From Sulfurimonas sp. HSL1-2 (GTDB lineage Bacteria; Campylobacterota; Campylobacteria; Campylobacterales; Sulfurimonadaceae), in assembly GCF_039645565.1 (NCBI RefSeq), contig NZ_CP147914.1:496001-560000 (forward strand): a stretch of DNA of 64,000 nt. Reading direction: 5' to 3'. The first letter of the stretch is position 1, and the number at the start of each line of letters is the position of its first letter. This document shows, piece after piece, positions 35,549 through 45,347 of this stretch. The translations under genes were made by a program, and so were the position numbers. The notes below the pieces were generated by a model. That model was not told the origin of the DNA. It searched no databases and saw only the letters and a program-made list of their open reading frames with translations.

Positions 35549-35692
35549 ATGCGCATTACGGTTTTTCTTGCTTTGGCACTTTCAGTCATGGCGGCATTCG
35601 GAGGCTGCTCATCCGCACAGATCAACGAGACGGCGGACAGCATCGGTTCGGACATCAAAAATTTCGGTGAAAAGGTGACCGAGCAGCACTAA
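35549..35692 (+). CDS. Entericidin-like small lipoprotein
   Basis: A 47-residue protein with signal peptide and lipobox AFGGC (Cys20). The short mature part reads SSAQINETADSIGSDIKNF and ends EKVTEQH, an amphipathic helix like entericidins A/B, which are bacteriolytic or membrane-active lipoproteins. AGGAG lies about eight bases before the ATG at 35549. It is divergent from the radical SAM gene and convergent with dnaX. The small size makes the family name tentative. Confidence 0.7.
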   Translation: MRITVFLALALSVMAAFGGCSSAQINETADSIGSDIKNFGEKVTEQH

Positions 35693-35704
35693 GCTGCCGG
35701 CGGC

Positions 35705-37525
35705 CTAGACTTTATTCTGGATCGTGATCTTCGTCGCTTCGAAGAGTTCGGTCGCTTTCTGGATCATCGGTTCGTCGAGAATGGCGTTGCCGTCGATCTC
35801 CCGGGTGCTCAGGTCCGGCTCGCAGTTCCCCGTGACGCAGCTGCCCGAACCCGTCTCGATCTCTTCGGTCATGGAGGCGCTCTGGGGTGCCTCTTCCGCA
35901 GCACTGTAGCTCTCCATATAGGCGGGGCGTTCTTCCATATCATCTTCTACCGCTGACATAGTGTTCCCTGAACCATAACCGGTTTCGGGCATCGGTGCTT
36001 CGTTTACCGGTTCGGAAACCGGTTCAGGCTTTGGGGCAGCCTCCACTTCCGGTTTCGAGCAGGGGTTGTGCTTTATTTTTGTCTCGAACCCGAACACCTC
36101 CCGCACCAGCTGTTTGATCACCGGGAAACCGTGCTTGAGCTTGGCGCGGCAGTTGTCGTCGGCGCAGCTCTCCCAGGTGAGGGTGTCGTCGCCGTAGGCG
36201 ATGAAGGTGATCTGTTCACGGAAACATTTGCCGAGATCCGCGCTGCGGTCCTCGATGCGTTCACAGAGCGCTTCGAACTTCGCAAGCGCGGGGTCGGGTG
36301 CCGGGGCGGTAATAGGCTCCGGTTCGGGCGCGGCCGGTACTTCCGGTGCGCTTTCGATCCCTGTGGCCGGTGCTGCGGTAGCGGTGGGGGCCGCCGGGGC
36401 AGCGGCGGGGATGGCAGGTGCTGCGTGGGCATAAGCGACGCTGTCGGGGCGGCCGACCTGGGCCTCGAGGGATTCGATCATCTGGTCGATCTCTTTGACC
36501 TTCAGCGCCTCGATCATCTTGAAGAAGATCAGCCCCAGGACGAAGCTCCCTTCGGCGTTGATGGCGAAGAGGGACTTCGCCTCGCTGAGGATGCGGAAGA
36601 ACCGCTCCAGCAGCAGCGGGGAGAATCGGGCGTCGTCATGGTCGTAGAGCCGCTCTTTGAGCCAGGAGGTCAGTTCGTCGACGACCATCTCCGCCTCGTA
36701 GGCCTCCAGCTCCCGGAGCGTGTCGACGAGCCGTGCGCGGTCCTTGGAAAAGATGACGCCGAAGAGCGACTCGAAAAACTGCGGGTCGATGAGGCCCAGC
36801 ATCTCCGTGACGGTGGAGACGTCGACGTGGTGCTTGGAGTAGATGATGGCCTGGTCGAGCAGGGTGAGGGTGTCGCGCAGGCTCCCCGAACCGCTGCGGG
36901 CCAGGATCTGCAGGGCATCGGGTTCATAGGTGATGTTCTCGAGGTTGAGGATGTGGCGCAGGTGCGCGCTGACATCCTGGTTCGAGATTTTCTTGAAACG
37001 GAAGTGCTGGGTCCGGCTGAGAATAGTCGCGGGGAGTTTCAGCGGGTCGGTCGTTGCGAGGATGAACTTGACGAAGGGCGGGGGCTCTTCGAGGGTCTTG
37101 AGCAGGGCGTTGAACGCCTCCTTGGTGAGCATGTGCACTTCGTCGATGATGAAGATCTTGAACTTCGCGCTGGCGGGCTGGTACTTGGTGTGCTCGATGA
37201 GGTCGCGGATATCGTCAATCTTGCGGCTGGAGGCGGCGTCCATCTCGATGATGTCCATGTGGCGCCCCTCGTTGGCGGAGAGGCAGTGTTCGCACTGTTC
37301 GCAGGGGTGCGAGGTCGGCCCGTTTTCACACATCAGCGCCTTGGCGAAAATCCGCGCCGTCGAGGTCTTGCCCGAACCGCGCAGGCCGGAGAAGAGGTAG
37401 GCGTGCGAGAGGCGTTTCGAGTCCAGGGCCAGGGAGAGCGTCTGTGCGATCGTCTCCTGCCCGATGAGGTCTTCAAAACGGCGGGGACGGTACTTCAGTG
37501 CCAGGACTTGCGAGCGCTCGTTCAC
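35705..37525 (-). CDS. dnaX: DNA polymerase III subunit gamma/tau
   Basis: The clamp-loader ATPase, 606 residues. Walker A is GLRGSGKTSTARIFAKAL (about 44-61), followed by a zinc module CENGPTSHPCEQCEHC, the Walker B region IIDEVHMLTKEAFNALLK and the SRC-like motif ILSRTQHFRFK. The end is Ala/Pro/Glu-rich (about 365-415, and again 500-560), linking to the polymerase-binding tail. I see no programmed frameshift signal, so a single full-length product is assumed. Its start is 85 bases upstream from the end of murI. Confidence 0.96.
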   Translation of the reverse strand: MNERSQVLALKYRPRRFEDLIGQETIAQTLSLALDSKRLSHAYLFSGLRGSGKTSTARIFAKALMCENGPTSHPCEQCEHCLSANEGRHMDIIEMDAASSRKIDDIRDLIEHTKYQPASAKFKIFIIDEVHMLTKEAFNALLKTLEEPPPFVKFILATTDPLKLPATILSRTQHFRFKKISNQDVSAHLRHILNLENITYEPDALQILARSGSGSLRDTLTLLDQAIIYSKHHVDVSTVTEMLGLIDPQFFESLFGVIFSKDRARLVDTLRELEAYEAEMVVDELTSWLKERLYDHDDARFSPLLLERFFRILSEAKSLFAINAEGSFVLGLIFFKMIEALKVKEIDQMIESLEAQVGRPDSVAYAHAAPAIPAAAPAAPTATAAPATGIESAPEVPAAPEPEPITAPAPDPALAKFEALCERIEDRSADLGKCFREQITFIAYGDDTLTWESCADDNCRAKLKHGFPVIKQLVREVFGFETKIKHNPCSKPEVEAAPKPEPVSEPVNEAPMPETGYGSGNTMSAVEDDMEERPAYMESYSAAEEAPQSASMTEEIETGSGSCVTGNCEPDLSTREIDGNAILDEPMIQKATELFEATKITIQNKV

Positions 37526-37608
37526 AGCGGATTCCTTTGTTGCATAATTGGGTTTGAGTTTAACACACGATGGTTGAAGCGGGGGTTATCTATGGCAATT
37601 AGACGGGG

Positions 37609-38361
37609 TTACGCGGTCGGGAGGCCGAGCCACTGTGCGGCAACCTTCCGCAGCCCGTCGGGGTTTTCCGAGGCGAAGAATTTCATCTCGGTATTCGCGG
37701 CACCCTCTTTGATGCCGTAATGGGCTTCGAGGTACTCCACGATCGCTTCGCCGGAGTGGATCATCAGCGCTTTGTCCCCGAAATAGCTGGAGATCGCCCC
37801 GGCGATCAGGGGGAAGTGGGTGCAGCCGAGGATGACGGCATCCGGGGCTTTGCATCCGGCGAAGTAGTGGTGCATCGTGCTTTCAAGCACTTCGCCCTCG
37901 AAGAGCCCCTCCTCGACGATGGGGACGAAGAGCCCCGTCGCCTTGGCTTCGACGTTGCGGTAGCCGTGGTTCTGCAGAAGCTGCTGGTAGGCCCCGGAGC
38001 CGACGGTCGCCTTCGTACCGAGCACCAGCACCTCCGCATCGCTGTCGCCCAGCGCGTTCTTCGCGGCAAGGATGCCGGGTTCGACGACGCCGACGACGTC
38101 AAAGGGGGCCTGGGCGCGCATCTCCTCCAGGGCGTAGGCACTGACGGTGTTGCAGGCGACGATGAGCAGGTCGATGTCGAAGTTTTTGAAAAATTCTACC
38201 GCTTCGAGGGCGTAGCGGATAATGGTGTTGCGGTCCTTGACCCCGTAGGGGACGCGGGCGGTATCGCCGTAGTAGACGATCTCGTCGAAGAGGCGGTGCT
38301 CCAGCAGGGATTTGACGACGGTCAGGCCGCCGATACCGCTGTCGAAAACACCGACGCGCAC
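37609..38361 (-). CDS. murI: Glutamate racemase
   Basis: 250 residues. Makes D-glutamate for peptidoglycan. The two catalytic cysteines are in LIVACNTVSAYALEE (about 70) and AVILGCTHFPLIAGA (about 180). The N-terminus RVGVFDSGIGGLTVVKSLLE and YGDTARVPYGVKDRNTI are family signatures. It starts four bases after the end of rho, so rho and murI are co-transcribed, as in relatives. Confidence 0.96.
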   Translation of the reverse strand: MRVGVFDSGIGGLTVVKSLLEHRLFDEIVYYGDTARVPYGVKDRNTIIRYALEAVEFFKNFDIDLLIVACNTVSAYALEEMRAQAPFDVVGVVEPGILAAKNALGDSDAEVLVLGTKATVGSGAYQQLLQNHGYRNVEAKATGLFVPIVEEGLFEGEVLESTMHHYFAGCKAPDAVILGCTHFPLIAGAISSYFGDKALMIHSGEAIVEYLEAHYGIKEGAANTEMKFFASENPDGLRKVAAQWLGLPTA

Positions 38362-38365
38362 CGGT

Positions 38366-39688
38366 TTAGCCCTCGTTCATCATGGAGAGGAATTCGTCGT
38401 TGGACTTGGTCTTCTGCATTTTGGTGTAGAGGAAGCGGAGCGCCTCGACCTCGTCTTCTTGCTTGTGCAGCATGGAGCGGAGGATAAAGACCTTCTGCAG
38501 GACGTCCGGACCGACGAGGAGCTCCTCTTTGCGGGTACCGGACTTGAGGATGTCGATCGCCGGGAAGATACGGCGGTCGGAGATCTTGCGGCTGAGCACG
38601 ACCTCGGAGTTACCCGTCCCCTTGAACTCTTCGAAGATGACCTCGTCCATGCGGCTTCCCGTTTCGATCAGGGCCGTGGCGATGATGGTGAGGGAGCCGC
38701 CGTTCTCGATGTTACGGGCGGCACCGAAGAAGCGCTTCGGTTTGTGCAGGGCGTTGGCGTCGACACCCCCCGAGAGGACCTTACCCGAGCTAGGTGTAAC
38801 GGTGTTGTAGGCGCGGGCGAGGCGGGTGATGGAGTCGAGCAGGATGACGACGTTCTTGCCGATCTCGACACGGCGCTTGGCGCGCTCGATGACCATCTCG
38901 GCAACCTTGACGTGGTTCTTCGCCGGCATGTCGAAGGTGGAGGAGTAGACCTCGCCCTTGACGGAGCGCTCCATGTCGGTAACCTCTTCGGGACGTTCGT
39001 CGACGAGCAGGACCATCAGCTCCACTTCCGGGTGGTTGTGGGTGATGCCGTGGGCGATCTCTTTCATGAGCTCCGTTTTACCCGAACGCGGCGGGGCGAC
39101 GATGAGGCCGCGCTGCCCTTTACCGATGGGAGAGAAGAGGTCCATCATCCGTCCGGTGAGGTGGGTCGGCTGGTATTCAAGCTTGAGCTGTTCGCTGGCA
39201 TAGAGGGGTGTGAGGTTTTCGAAGAGCGGGCGTTTTTTGCTCTCTTCGGGCGGCACGTAGTTGATCGCCTCGATCTTGAGCAGGGCATAGTAGCGCTCCT
39301 GGTCCTTGGGCGCACGGACCTGGCCGGTGACGACGTCCCCGTTACGAAGCGCAAAGCGCTTGATCTGGGTGCTGGAGACATAGGCGTCGTTGAGGGAGTC
39401 GCTGAAGCTCTTGTCCACGGAGCGGAGGAAGCCGTAGCCGTCCTGCATGACCTCGAGGATACCGGTGAAGAGGATGAAGCCTCCCTGGGCCGTCTGGGCT
39501 TTGAGGATCTCGAAGATGATGTCCTGGCGTTTGAGCTCGTTGGGGCTCTCGACGCCGAGCTCTTCGGCCATGGCGACCAGTTCGTCGATCGTCTTCTCTC
39601 TCAGGTCCTCTACGGTGTAGCCTTCGACGGGCTTGTGGGTCCTGTTTTTACTGTTTCGTGAATTGTTGCTGCGCGAAGTATCGCTCAT
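38366..39688 (-). CDS. rho: Transcription termination factor Rho
   Basis: 440 residues. The N-terminal Rho domain (about 15-60) and the RNA-binding fold [20 protein letters not shown] (about 75) are followed by the ATPase: Walker [16 protein letters not shown], Walker [14 protein letters not shown], and the Q/R-loop region [20 protein letters not shown]. It ends Rho-dependent transcripts. The N-terminal 20 residues are polar ([11 protein letters not shown]). Promoter and 5' leader lie in 39689-39871, which is AT-rich. Confidence 0.97.
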   Translation of the reverse strand: MSDTSRSNNSRNSKNRTHKPVEGYTVEDLREKTIDELVAMAEELGVESPNELKRQDIIFEILKAQTAQGGFILFTGILEVMQDGYGFLRSVDKSFSDSLNDAYVSSTQIKRFALRNGDVVTGQVRAPKDQERYYALLKIEAINYVPPEESKKRPLFENLTPLYASEQLKLEYQPTHLTGRMMDLFSPIGKGQRGLIVAPPRSGKTELMKEIAHGITHNHPEVELMVLLVDERPEEVTDMERSVKGEVYSSTFDMPAKNHVKVAEMVIERAKRRVEIGKNVVILLDSITRLARAYNTVTPSSGKVLSGGVDANALHKPKRFFGAARNIENGGSLTIIATALIETGSRMDEVIFEEFKGTGNSEVVLSRKISDRRIFPAIDILKSGTRKEELLVGPDVLQKVFILRSMLHKQEDEVEALRFLYTKMQKTKSNDEFLSMMNEG

Positions 39689-39871
39689 GAAGGTATTCCT
39701 CTATGTCTGCTGTGTGGATTTTTCTAAGTGAAGAAATCGAGGTCGTTAATATGAAAGATTTCCCGTATTTTATACTATTTGCTTTTTACTTGTCAACAAG
39801 TAACGCGCTTTTTACCATCGCGGCGGTACAATGGCATCACTACTAATAGAGAGAGGAAGGAAGAGCTATTG

Positions 39872-40462
39872 ATGAGAGCCTACCTTGAAAACGAGATTTC
39901 CGCTTCCATTGAGACCAAACAGAAGATTTTGAACGACGACGCCCTGCTGAACACGATCGCAGCAGCGGCCACGGCCTGTGTCGAGGCGTATCGCCGCGGC
40001 AACAAAACCCTGCTCGCCGGCAACGGCGGCAGCGCGGCGGATGCCCAGCATATCGCGGCGGAACTGGTCGGCCGCTACGGCTTCGACCGCCCCTCCATCC
40101 CGTCGCTGGCCCTTACCACCGATACGTCGAACCTGACAGCGATCGGCAACGACTACGGCTACGACAAGGTCTTTTCCCGCCAGCTCGAAGGCATGGGCGT
40201 GGAAGGCGACATCTTCTTCGGCATCTCCACTTCGGGCAACTCCCAGAACATCGTCAATGCCTTTGAGAGCGCCAAGGCGAAGGGGATCACGACCGTCGCC
40301 CTCGTCGGCCGTGACGGCGGCAAGATGGGGCAGATGGCCGACATCGCCATCATCGTCCCTTCCAACGCGACACCGCGTATCCAGGAGTCGCATATCCTGA
40401 TCGGGCACATCATCTGTGACGTGATCGAGAAAGAGCTTTTCGGCGACGGCGTCGGAGCATAG
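39872..40462 (+). CDS. gmhA: Phosphoheptose isomerase
   Basis: 196 residues. Turns sedoheptulose 7-phosphate into D-glycero-D-manno-heptose 7-phosphate for LPS core. The SIS fold shows GNGGSAADAQHIAAELVGRY and FGISTSGNSQNIVNAFESAK. ATG at 39872 (MRAYLENEI) follows AGGAAGAG. An in-frame longer start at 39779 would add a non-family leader. It pairs with gmhB 120 bases downstream. Confidence 0.95.
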   Translation: MRAYLENEISASIETKQKILNDDALLNTIAAAATACVEAYRRGNKTLLAGNGGSAADAQHIAAELVGRYGFDRPSIPSLALTTDTSNLTAIGNDYGYDKVFSRQLEGMGVEGDIFFGISTSGNSQNIVNAFESAKAKGITTVALVGRDGGKMGQMADIAIIVPSNATPRIQESHILIGHIICDVIEKELFGDGVGA

Positions 40463-40583
40463 GCAAACAGACGATGCGTATGTCTGAGAATTTACAAAGA
40501 GCGCAAGGCGCGAGGGCACGCCGCCGAGGCGAACTCAGCGTTGGCGTAGCTGTCCGGACTTAGTTCGGATGGCGTTTTCATCC

Positions 40584-41090
40584 ATGGGAAAACCGGCCCT
40601 CTTCCTCGACCGCGACGGCGTGATCAACGTCGATACGGACTACCTTTACCGCATCGAGGATTTCGAATTCATCGACGGCATTTTCGAGCTCTGCGCCGCC
40701 TACCAGGCGCGGGGCTACATGATCGTCGTCGTCACCAACCAGTCCGGCATCGCCCGCGGGCGCTACAGCGAAGCGGATTTTGACCGTCTGACAGCGTGGA
40801 TGGTGCAGGAGTTCGGCAAACACGGTGTCAGGATCGCCGGCGTCTACTACTGTCCGCACCATCCGGAGGTGACGGGGGCCTGCGCATGCCGCAAACCCGA
40901 ACCCGGTATGCTGCTTCAGGCCGCCCGGGAGCTGGGAATCGACCTGGCGCATTCGGTGATGGTCGGCGACAAGGAGCGCGACATCGTCGCGGCCCACCGT
41001 GCCGGAGTGCGGGAAACCTACCTGTTCGATGCCGAAGCGCAGACGACCGAAGCATCGCGCATTATCAAATCATTAAGGGAGCTGCTATGA
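40584..41090 (+). CDS. gmhB: D-glycero-beta-D-manno-heptose 1,7-bisphosphate 7-phosphatase
   Basis: 168 residues; removes the 7-phosphate in LPS heptose synthesis. HAD motifs: LFLDRDGVINVD, VVVTNQSGIARG, and MVGDKERDI. The Zn-binding CPHHPEVTGACACRKP lies around residues 95-110. I prefer the ATG at 40584 (MGKPALFLDRDG) because it fits family N-termini; an ATG at 40569 is possible. The TGA overlaps the start of the next gene (ATGA), hence co-translation. Confidence 0.93.
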   Translation: MGKPALFLDRDGVINVDTDYLYRIEDFEFIDGIFELCAAYQARGYMIVVVTNQSGIARGRYSEADFDRLTAWMVQEFGKHGVRIAGVYYCPHHPEVTGACACRKPEPGMLLQAARELGIDLAHSVMVGDKERDIVAAHRAGVRETYLFDAEAQTTEASRIIKSLRELL

Positions 41091-41581
41091 AGATCCTCAA
41101 TACCGGCGGGACGTTCAACAAACGTTACGATCCCATCCTCGGGGCGCTCGAGGTCCCCTTTGACAATGAAGCGGTCGAGGATATCGTCGAGAGCTTCGCC
41201 TACAATGTCGAGATCGCCGGGATGCTCTACAAAGATTCGCTGGAGATGACCGATGAGGACCGCGAGCAGCTCATCAATATCATCGACGTCGACGACGAGG
41301 AGGTCTACGTCATCGTCCACGGTACCGACACGATGGACCTGACGGCCAAAGCCCTGGCGGAGTGGATGGAGGAGGATGAAGAGGAGCGGGTCATCGTCCT
41401 CACCGGCGCCATGGTCCCCTTCAGCATCGACAAAACCGAAGCGAGCGTCAACCTGGGGATGGCGCTGGGCTTTGCGGCGACAGAGCCCGCCCCCGGGGTC
41501 TATATCTGCATGAGCGGGATCATCGCGCCCTACGACCGCATCCGCAAAAACCGTGGAGAGGGGATTTTCGAGATTGTCTAA
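41087..41581 (+). CDS. Half-size asparaginase-like protein
   Basis: 164 residues that match only the N-terminal domain of L-asparaginases (full size about 330). NTGGTFNKRY carries the first catalytic Thr; YVIVHGTDTMDLTAKAL carries the second Thr-Asp pair; VLTGAMVPF holds the family strand. It may act as a dimer or do something else; family members of this size are common in Campylobacterota. It overlaps gmhB (ATGA) and the end of ccoI's start region, suggesting one transcript from gmhA to ccoS. Confidence 0.8.
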   Translation: MKILNTGGTFNKRYDPILGALEVPFDNEAVEDIVESFAYNVEIAGMLYKDSLEMTDEDREQLINIIDVDDEEVYVIVHGTDTMDLTAKALAEWMEEDEEERVIVLTGAMVPFSIDKTEASVNLGMALGFAATEPAPGVYICMSGIIAPYDRIRKNRGEGIFEIV

Positions 41582-44000
41582 CGTCAAGTGCGACCACTGC
41601 CATCTGCAGTTCGATGAATCGGTGATGATCAAGGAGGGGGATCTCCACTTCTGCTGCAAAGGGTGCCAGGGGATCTACCATCTGCTCAAAGACGAGGGGC
41701 TGGAGCGCTTCTACGACAAGCTCGGTGAGGAGACCCTCGTCCCGCCGACGGAGCAGTTCGAGGACAGCGGCAACTTCAATTCGCCGGCTTTCTACGACCG
41801 CTACGTTAAGACGGACAGCGAAGGCTTCAGCGAGGTGTCGCTCATTATCGAGGGGATACACTGCTCCGCCTGTGTCTGGCTCAATGAAAAGGCCCTGCAC
41901 AAGATGGAGGGCGTCGTCGAGGCGCATATCAACCATACGAACAACAAGGCGCGTATCATCTGGGACGACGAGGTGGTCAAACTCTCCCAGATCATCGACA
42001 TGATCCGCGCCATCGGCTACGATGCCTTCCCGTACGATCCGCAGATCCAGGAAGCACGGGCGGAGAAGGAGCGCAAGGATTACTACCTCCGCATCGCCGT
42101 CGCCGTCTTTGCGATGATGAACATCATGACCATAGCCGTGGCGCAATATGCCGGCTTCTTTACCGGGATGACGCAGGGGATCAAGAACATCCTCAACGTC
42201 GCCGAGTGGATCCTCTCGACGCCCGTGCTCTTCTACAGCGGCTGGGTCTTCTTCCGGGGGGCCTACTACGGCATCCGCACCCGGTCGGTCAACATGGACA
42301 TCCTCGTCGCGACCGGGGCGTCGCTGACCTACCTCTACTCCATCTATATCACCCTCTTTGAGCTGGGCGAAGCCTATTTCGACTCGGTGACGATGATCAT
42401 CACCTTCGTCCTCGTCGGCAAGTTCCTGGAGGTGCTCAGCAAAAAAAGCGCCGCGGATACCCTCGACGTCCTCTCCAAGCATGTACCGGGGGAGGTGACC
42501 CTGCTCAAGGACGGTACCCAGGTGAACGTCGGGGTCAGCGAGGTCGTCGTCGGCGACGTCATCCTGCTCAAAGCGGGGGAGAAGGCGGGCATCGATGGAG
42601 AGATCCTTCAAGGCGAGGGGAGTTTCGACGAATCAAGCCTGACGGGAGAGAGCGATCCCATCTATAAGCGCGAGGGCGACAGCGTCGTCAGCGGCACGAC
42701 GAGCATCGACGCCGTCGTCCAGTACAGAGCGACGAAGGATTTCGAACACTCGACCCTGTCGAACATCCTGACGATGCTCGAACGCTCCATGGCCAAAAAG
42801 CCGCGGATAGAGCAGCTGGCCAACCGTCTCTCCGAGTACTTTTCCAGTGTCATTTTGCTGATGGCTTTCGGCACTTTCCTTGTCTGGTGGTTCTGGCCGC
42901 ACCCGTTCAATATCGCTTTCATGGTCGGTATCTCCGTCATTGTCATCGCCTGCCCCTGTGCCCTGGCGCTGGCGACACCGGTGGCAACTCTCGTGGGACT
43001 CGGGCAGGGGGCGAAGCGGGGGATCCTCTTCAAAGAGGCCGCTCAGCTCGAGACCCTGGCGCAGACAGACACCCTGGTACTTGACAAAACGGGCACCATT
43101 ACCGAGGGGCGTCCGCAGGTCGTCGATGTGCAGTGGTACGGTACGGAGGAGGAGCAGCAGCGCTACGGCCTGAAGCTCCAGGCACTGCTCAATGCTTCCA
43201 AACACCCGGTCGCCGTCGGCGTTTCCGAATACCTCAATGCCGAAGCGGCACCGGCCGCACTCCCCATCCTCGATGAGGTGCGCCAGATCGCAGCCAAGGG
43301 GATGGTCGCGCGCTGCGAGGAGCAGATGCTCAGCGGCGGCAATGCCGCCCTGATGCGAGAGCAGGGGATCGCTCCCGCGGACGAGAGCGCACATACGCTC
43401 TTCTACTTTGCCGTCGGCGAGACGCTGGTCGCCCGTTTTGAATTGGCGGACAAGCCCCGTCCCGACGCGGCAGAGGCGATCCGCGCGCTGACCCATGCCG
43501 GCATCGACGTCATCATGCTGACAGGTGACCATGAACGCTCCGCGCGAAAGATCGCGGAAGCAGTCGGTATCGAGCACTACCATGCGGAGTTGACCCCCGA
43601 GGCGAAGGCCGCCATGGTTGCCCAGATGCAGAGCGAGGGGCATAAGGTCGTCATGGCAGGGGACGGTGTCAACGACATCCTCGCACTGGCCCAGGCGGAG
43701 ATCGGCATTGCGATGGGCAACGGCAGCGACATCGCCATCGACGTCAGCGACGTGGTCCTGATGAACGATTCTCTCACCTCCCTCGAAGAGGCGTTCAGGA
43801 TCGGCCGCGCGACCTACGGCCTGGTCAAGCAGAACCTCGCTCTTTCGCTCGTGTATAATGCGATTACCGTACCGCTGGCGATGGCAGGATACATCATTCC
43901 GCTGGTCGCCGCGATATCGATGTCGCTGAGTTCCCTGCTGGTCGTGGGCAACTCGATGCGCATCGCCTACAGCTGGAAGCGCGCGGCGAAACGCCGCTGA
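41574..44000 (+). CDS. ccoI: Copper-translocating P-type ATPase, CcoI type
   Basis: About 808 residues. N-terminal metal domain CDHCHLQFDE ... FCCKGCQGIYHLL, then a heavy-metal-associated domain with GIHCSACVW. Eight helices with the copper-site IACPCALALATP, phosphorylation DKTGTITEG, and the hinge GDGVNDILALAQAEIGIAMG. CcoI (FixI) supplies copper to cbb3-type cytochrome oxidase, and the next gene is ccoS, which supports this over export of toxic copper. TTG at 41574 is the preferred start (SNVKCDHCH); GTG at 41553 lacks a ribosome site. It overlaps the asparaginase-like gene by eight bases. Confidence 0.9.
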   Translation: MSNVKCDHCHLQFDESVMIKEGDLHFCCKGCQGIYHLLKDEGLERFYDKLGEETLVPPTEQFEDSGNFNSPAFYDRYVKTDSEGFSEVSLIIEGIHCSACVWLNEKALHKMEGVVEAHINHTNNKARIIWDDEVVKLSQIIDMIRAIGYDAFPYDPQIQEARAEKERKDYYLRIAVAVFAMMNIMTIAVAQYAGFFTGMTQGIKNILNVAEWILSTPVLFYSGWVFFRGAYYGIRTRSVNMDILVATGASLTYLYSIYITLFELGEAYFDSVTMIITFVLVGKFLEVLSKKSAADTLDVLSKHVPGEVTLLKDGTQVNVGVSEVVVGDVILLKAGEKAGIDGEILQGEGSFDESSLTGESDPIYKREGDSVVSGTTSIDAVVQYRATKDFEHSTLSNILTMLERSMAKKPRIEQLANRLSEYFSSVILLMAFGTFLVWWFWPHPFNIAFMVGISVIVIACPCALALATPVATLVGLGQGAKRGILFKEAAQLETLAQTDTLVLDKTGTITEGRPQVVDVQWYGTEEEQQRYGLKLQALLNASKHPVAVGVSEYLNAEAAPAALPILDEVRQIAAKGMVARCEEQMLSGGNAALMREQGIAPADESAHTLFYFAVGETLVARFELADKPRPDAAEAIRALTHAGIDVIMLTGDHERSARKIAEAVGIEHYHAELTPEAKAAMVAQMQSEGHKVVMAGDGVNDILALAQAEIGIAMGNGSDIAIDVSDVVLMNDSLTSLEEAFRIGRATYGLVKQNLALSLVYNAITVPLAMAGYIIPLVAAISMSLSSLLVVGNSMRIAYSWKRAAKRR

Positions 44001-44012
44001 AAAGGAGAGAGT

Positions 44013-44237
44013 ATGGACAGTTGGGTAATTATCATGATGCTGGCCGTCTCGGTTTTCCTGGGGTCACTGGCACTGCTGGGGATCATGTGGGCCATCCGGA
44101 CAGGCCAGTTCGACGACAAAGAGAAGTTTCTCAACCAGGTGCAGTACGACGGCGAGGACGAACTCAACGATGCCGCGAAACAGGCGGAGAAGAAAAAAGC
44201 GATGAAAAAGAAAAAAGAGGCCTACCGGCCGGAATAG
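44013..44237 (+). CDS. ccoS: Cytochrome oxidase maturation protein CcoS
   Basis: 74 residues: one helix at 3-27 (SWVIIMMLAVSVFLGSLALL) followed by WAIRTGQFDDKE, the CcoS family signature, and a Lys-rich tail (KQAEKKKAMKKKK). It helps put cofactors into cbb3 oxidase. AAGGAGAGAG precedes the ATG, 12 bases after ccoI. Confidence 0.9.
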   Translation: MDSWVIIMMLAVSVFLGSLALLGIMWAIRTGQFDDKEKFLNQVQYDGEDELNDAAKQAEKKKAMKKKKEAYRPE

Positions 44238-44348
44238 CCCGCCTATCACCATCTTCCGCCCCTCTCTCCCCAAAACCTTCTGCATGCTTTCATGATTTTT
44301 TCACACCGCATCATTACCATACCTGTCAAACAAAACAGGAGTTAAACA

Positions 44349-44882
44349 ATGAAAAAAATGGTAATGGCTGCGGCGATCGCGGCGGTGATGGCGACAAGCG
44401 GTATGGCGGCAAAGGGAACGGCTGCGGCAGTGACGGAGGAGCAGCTGGAGACACTGGTGTTTATCTACCAGGAGGAGAAAGTCGCCCGCGATACGTACAT
44501 TACGCTGGGGAATATGTATACGAACCAAGCGGTGTTTGCCAATATCCAGGCGTCGGAGCAGGAGCATATCGATCAGGCAAAGGTGCTGTGCGAGCGTTAC
44601 GGCGCCGATATCTCCGGCATCGACGAAACGGAGGTGGGCGTGTTTGACATCCCGGTACTCCAGGAGCTCTATGACACGCTGGTTGCGCAGGGAACCCAAT
44701 CCGAGCTGAGCGCATTGATGGTCGGCGAATACATTGAGATCACCGACATCGATGACCTTGAAGCGGCCGAAGAGGGGATGCCTTCGGACGTCGTCAACAC
44801 CTTTGAAAACCTCAAGGCGGGTTCGCTGAACCACCTGGCGGGCTTCCGCGACGCCATCGACGCCTATAACAGCCGCAAGTAG
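44349..44882 (+). CDS. DUF2202 ferritin-like exported protein
   Basis: 177 residues with a signal peptide ending about residue 20. The body is an all-helical ferritin-like domain with VFIYQEEKVARDTYITLG, FANIQASEQEHIDQAKVL and LKAGSLNHLAGFRDAI; E, E and H positions could bind two metals. DUF2202 proteins are common in Campylobacterota and marine bacteria, function unknown. CAGGAGTTAAAC precedes the ATG. Confidence 0.85.
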   Translation: MKKMVMAAAIAAVMATSGMAAKGTAAAVTEEQLETLVFIYQEEKVARDTYITLGNMYTNQAVFANIQASEQEHIDQAKVLCERYGADISGIDETEVGVFDIPVLQELYDTLVAQGTQSELSALMVGEYIEITDIDDLEAAEEGMPSDVVNTFENLKAGSLNHLAGFRDAIDAYNSRK

Positions 44883-44884
44883 CC

Positions 44885-45298
44885 GTGCGGCTCTTCTTAC
44901 TCGCAGCAGCCTTCGCCGGCCTCTTGTCCGCCGGCGTGCTGCAGCTTTTTAGCCCCGTTGATGCCGTTACCACCTCATGGACGAAGCTTCCTACCGATAC
45001 GGAGATGCAGACCTACGCGCTCTCGATCGCATTCAAAGACCCCCATTTCCGTGAACGTTTGGACGGTTGCCATACGCGTGAAGAAGATAGGAACGAAGTC
45101 GAACGTGCCGTTGCCGAAAAACTCAAAGCGCGCCCAAAGCGGTCTGTGAGCAATTTTTCCGTTCGATCATTGGGAAAAGAGCATTGCAGCACCAAATTCC
45201 TCGAAGACGGAAAGCAACGAATGCTCTACGTCCGCAAAATCGGAGACATTTGGAAAATCGACAACAGGGCAGGACGGTCAACTCCGAAACCAATGTGA
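44885..45298 (+). CDS. Small exported protein of unknown function
   Basis: 137 residues starting at GTG 44885, two bases after the DUF2202 gene stop. The signal-anchor LFLLAAAFAGLLSAGVLQLF (3-22) is followed by a polar domain with two Cys (LDGCHT and KEHCST) and basic KLKARPKRSVSNF. No family recognised. There is no clear ribosome site, so translation may be coupled to the gene before. It converges on the next gene with a 49-base gap. Confidence 0.55.
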   Translation: MRLFLLAAAFAGLLSAGVLQLFSPVDAVTTSWTKLPTDTEMQTYALSIAFKDPHFRERLDGCHTREEDRNEVERAVAEKLKARPKRSVSNFSVRSLGKEHCSTKFLEDGKQRMLYVRKIGDIWKIDNRAGRSTPKPM

Positions 45299-45347
45299 CC
45301 GGTTTCGGCGAAATGATCTTGGGGGCAGAAAAACGCGATAGCGCTTT

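Noticed and set aside
35705-37525. Programmed frameshift in dnaX to make a short gamma subunit
   Set aside because: I see no slippery A-run with a following hairpin in the right part of the gene.
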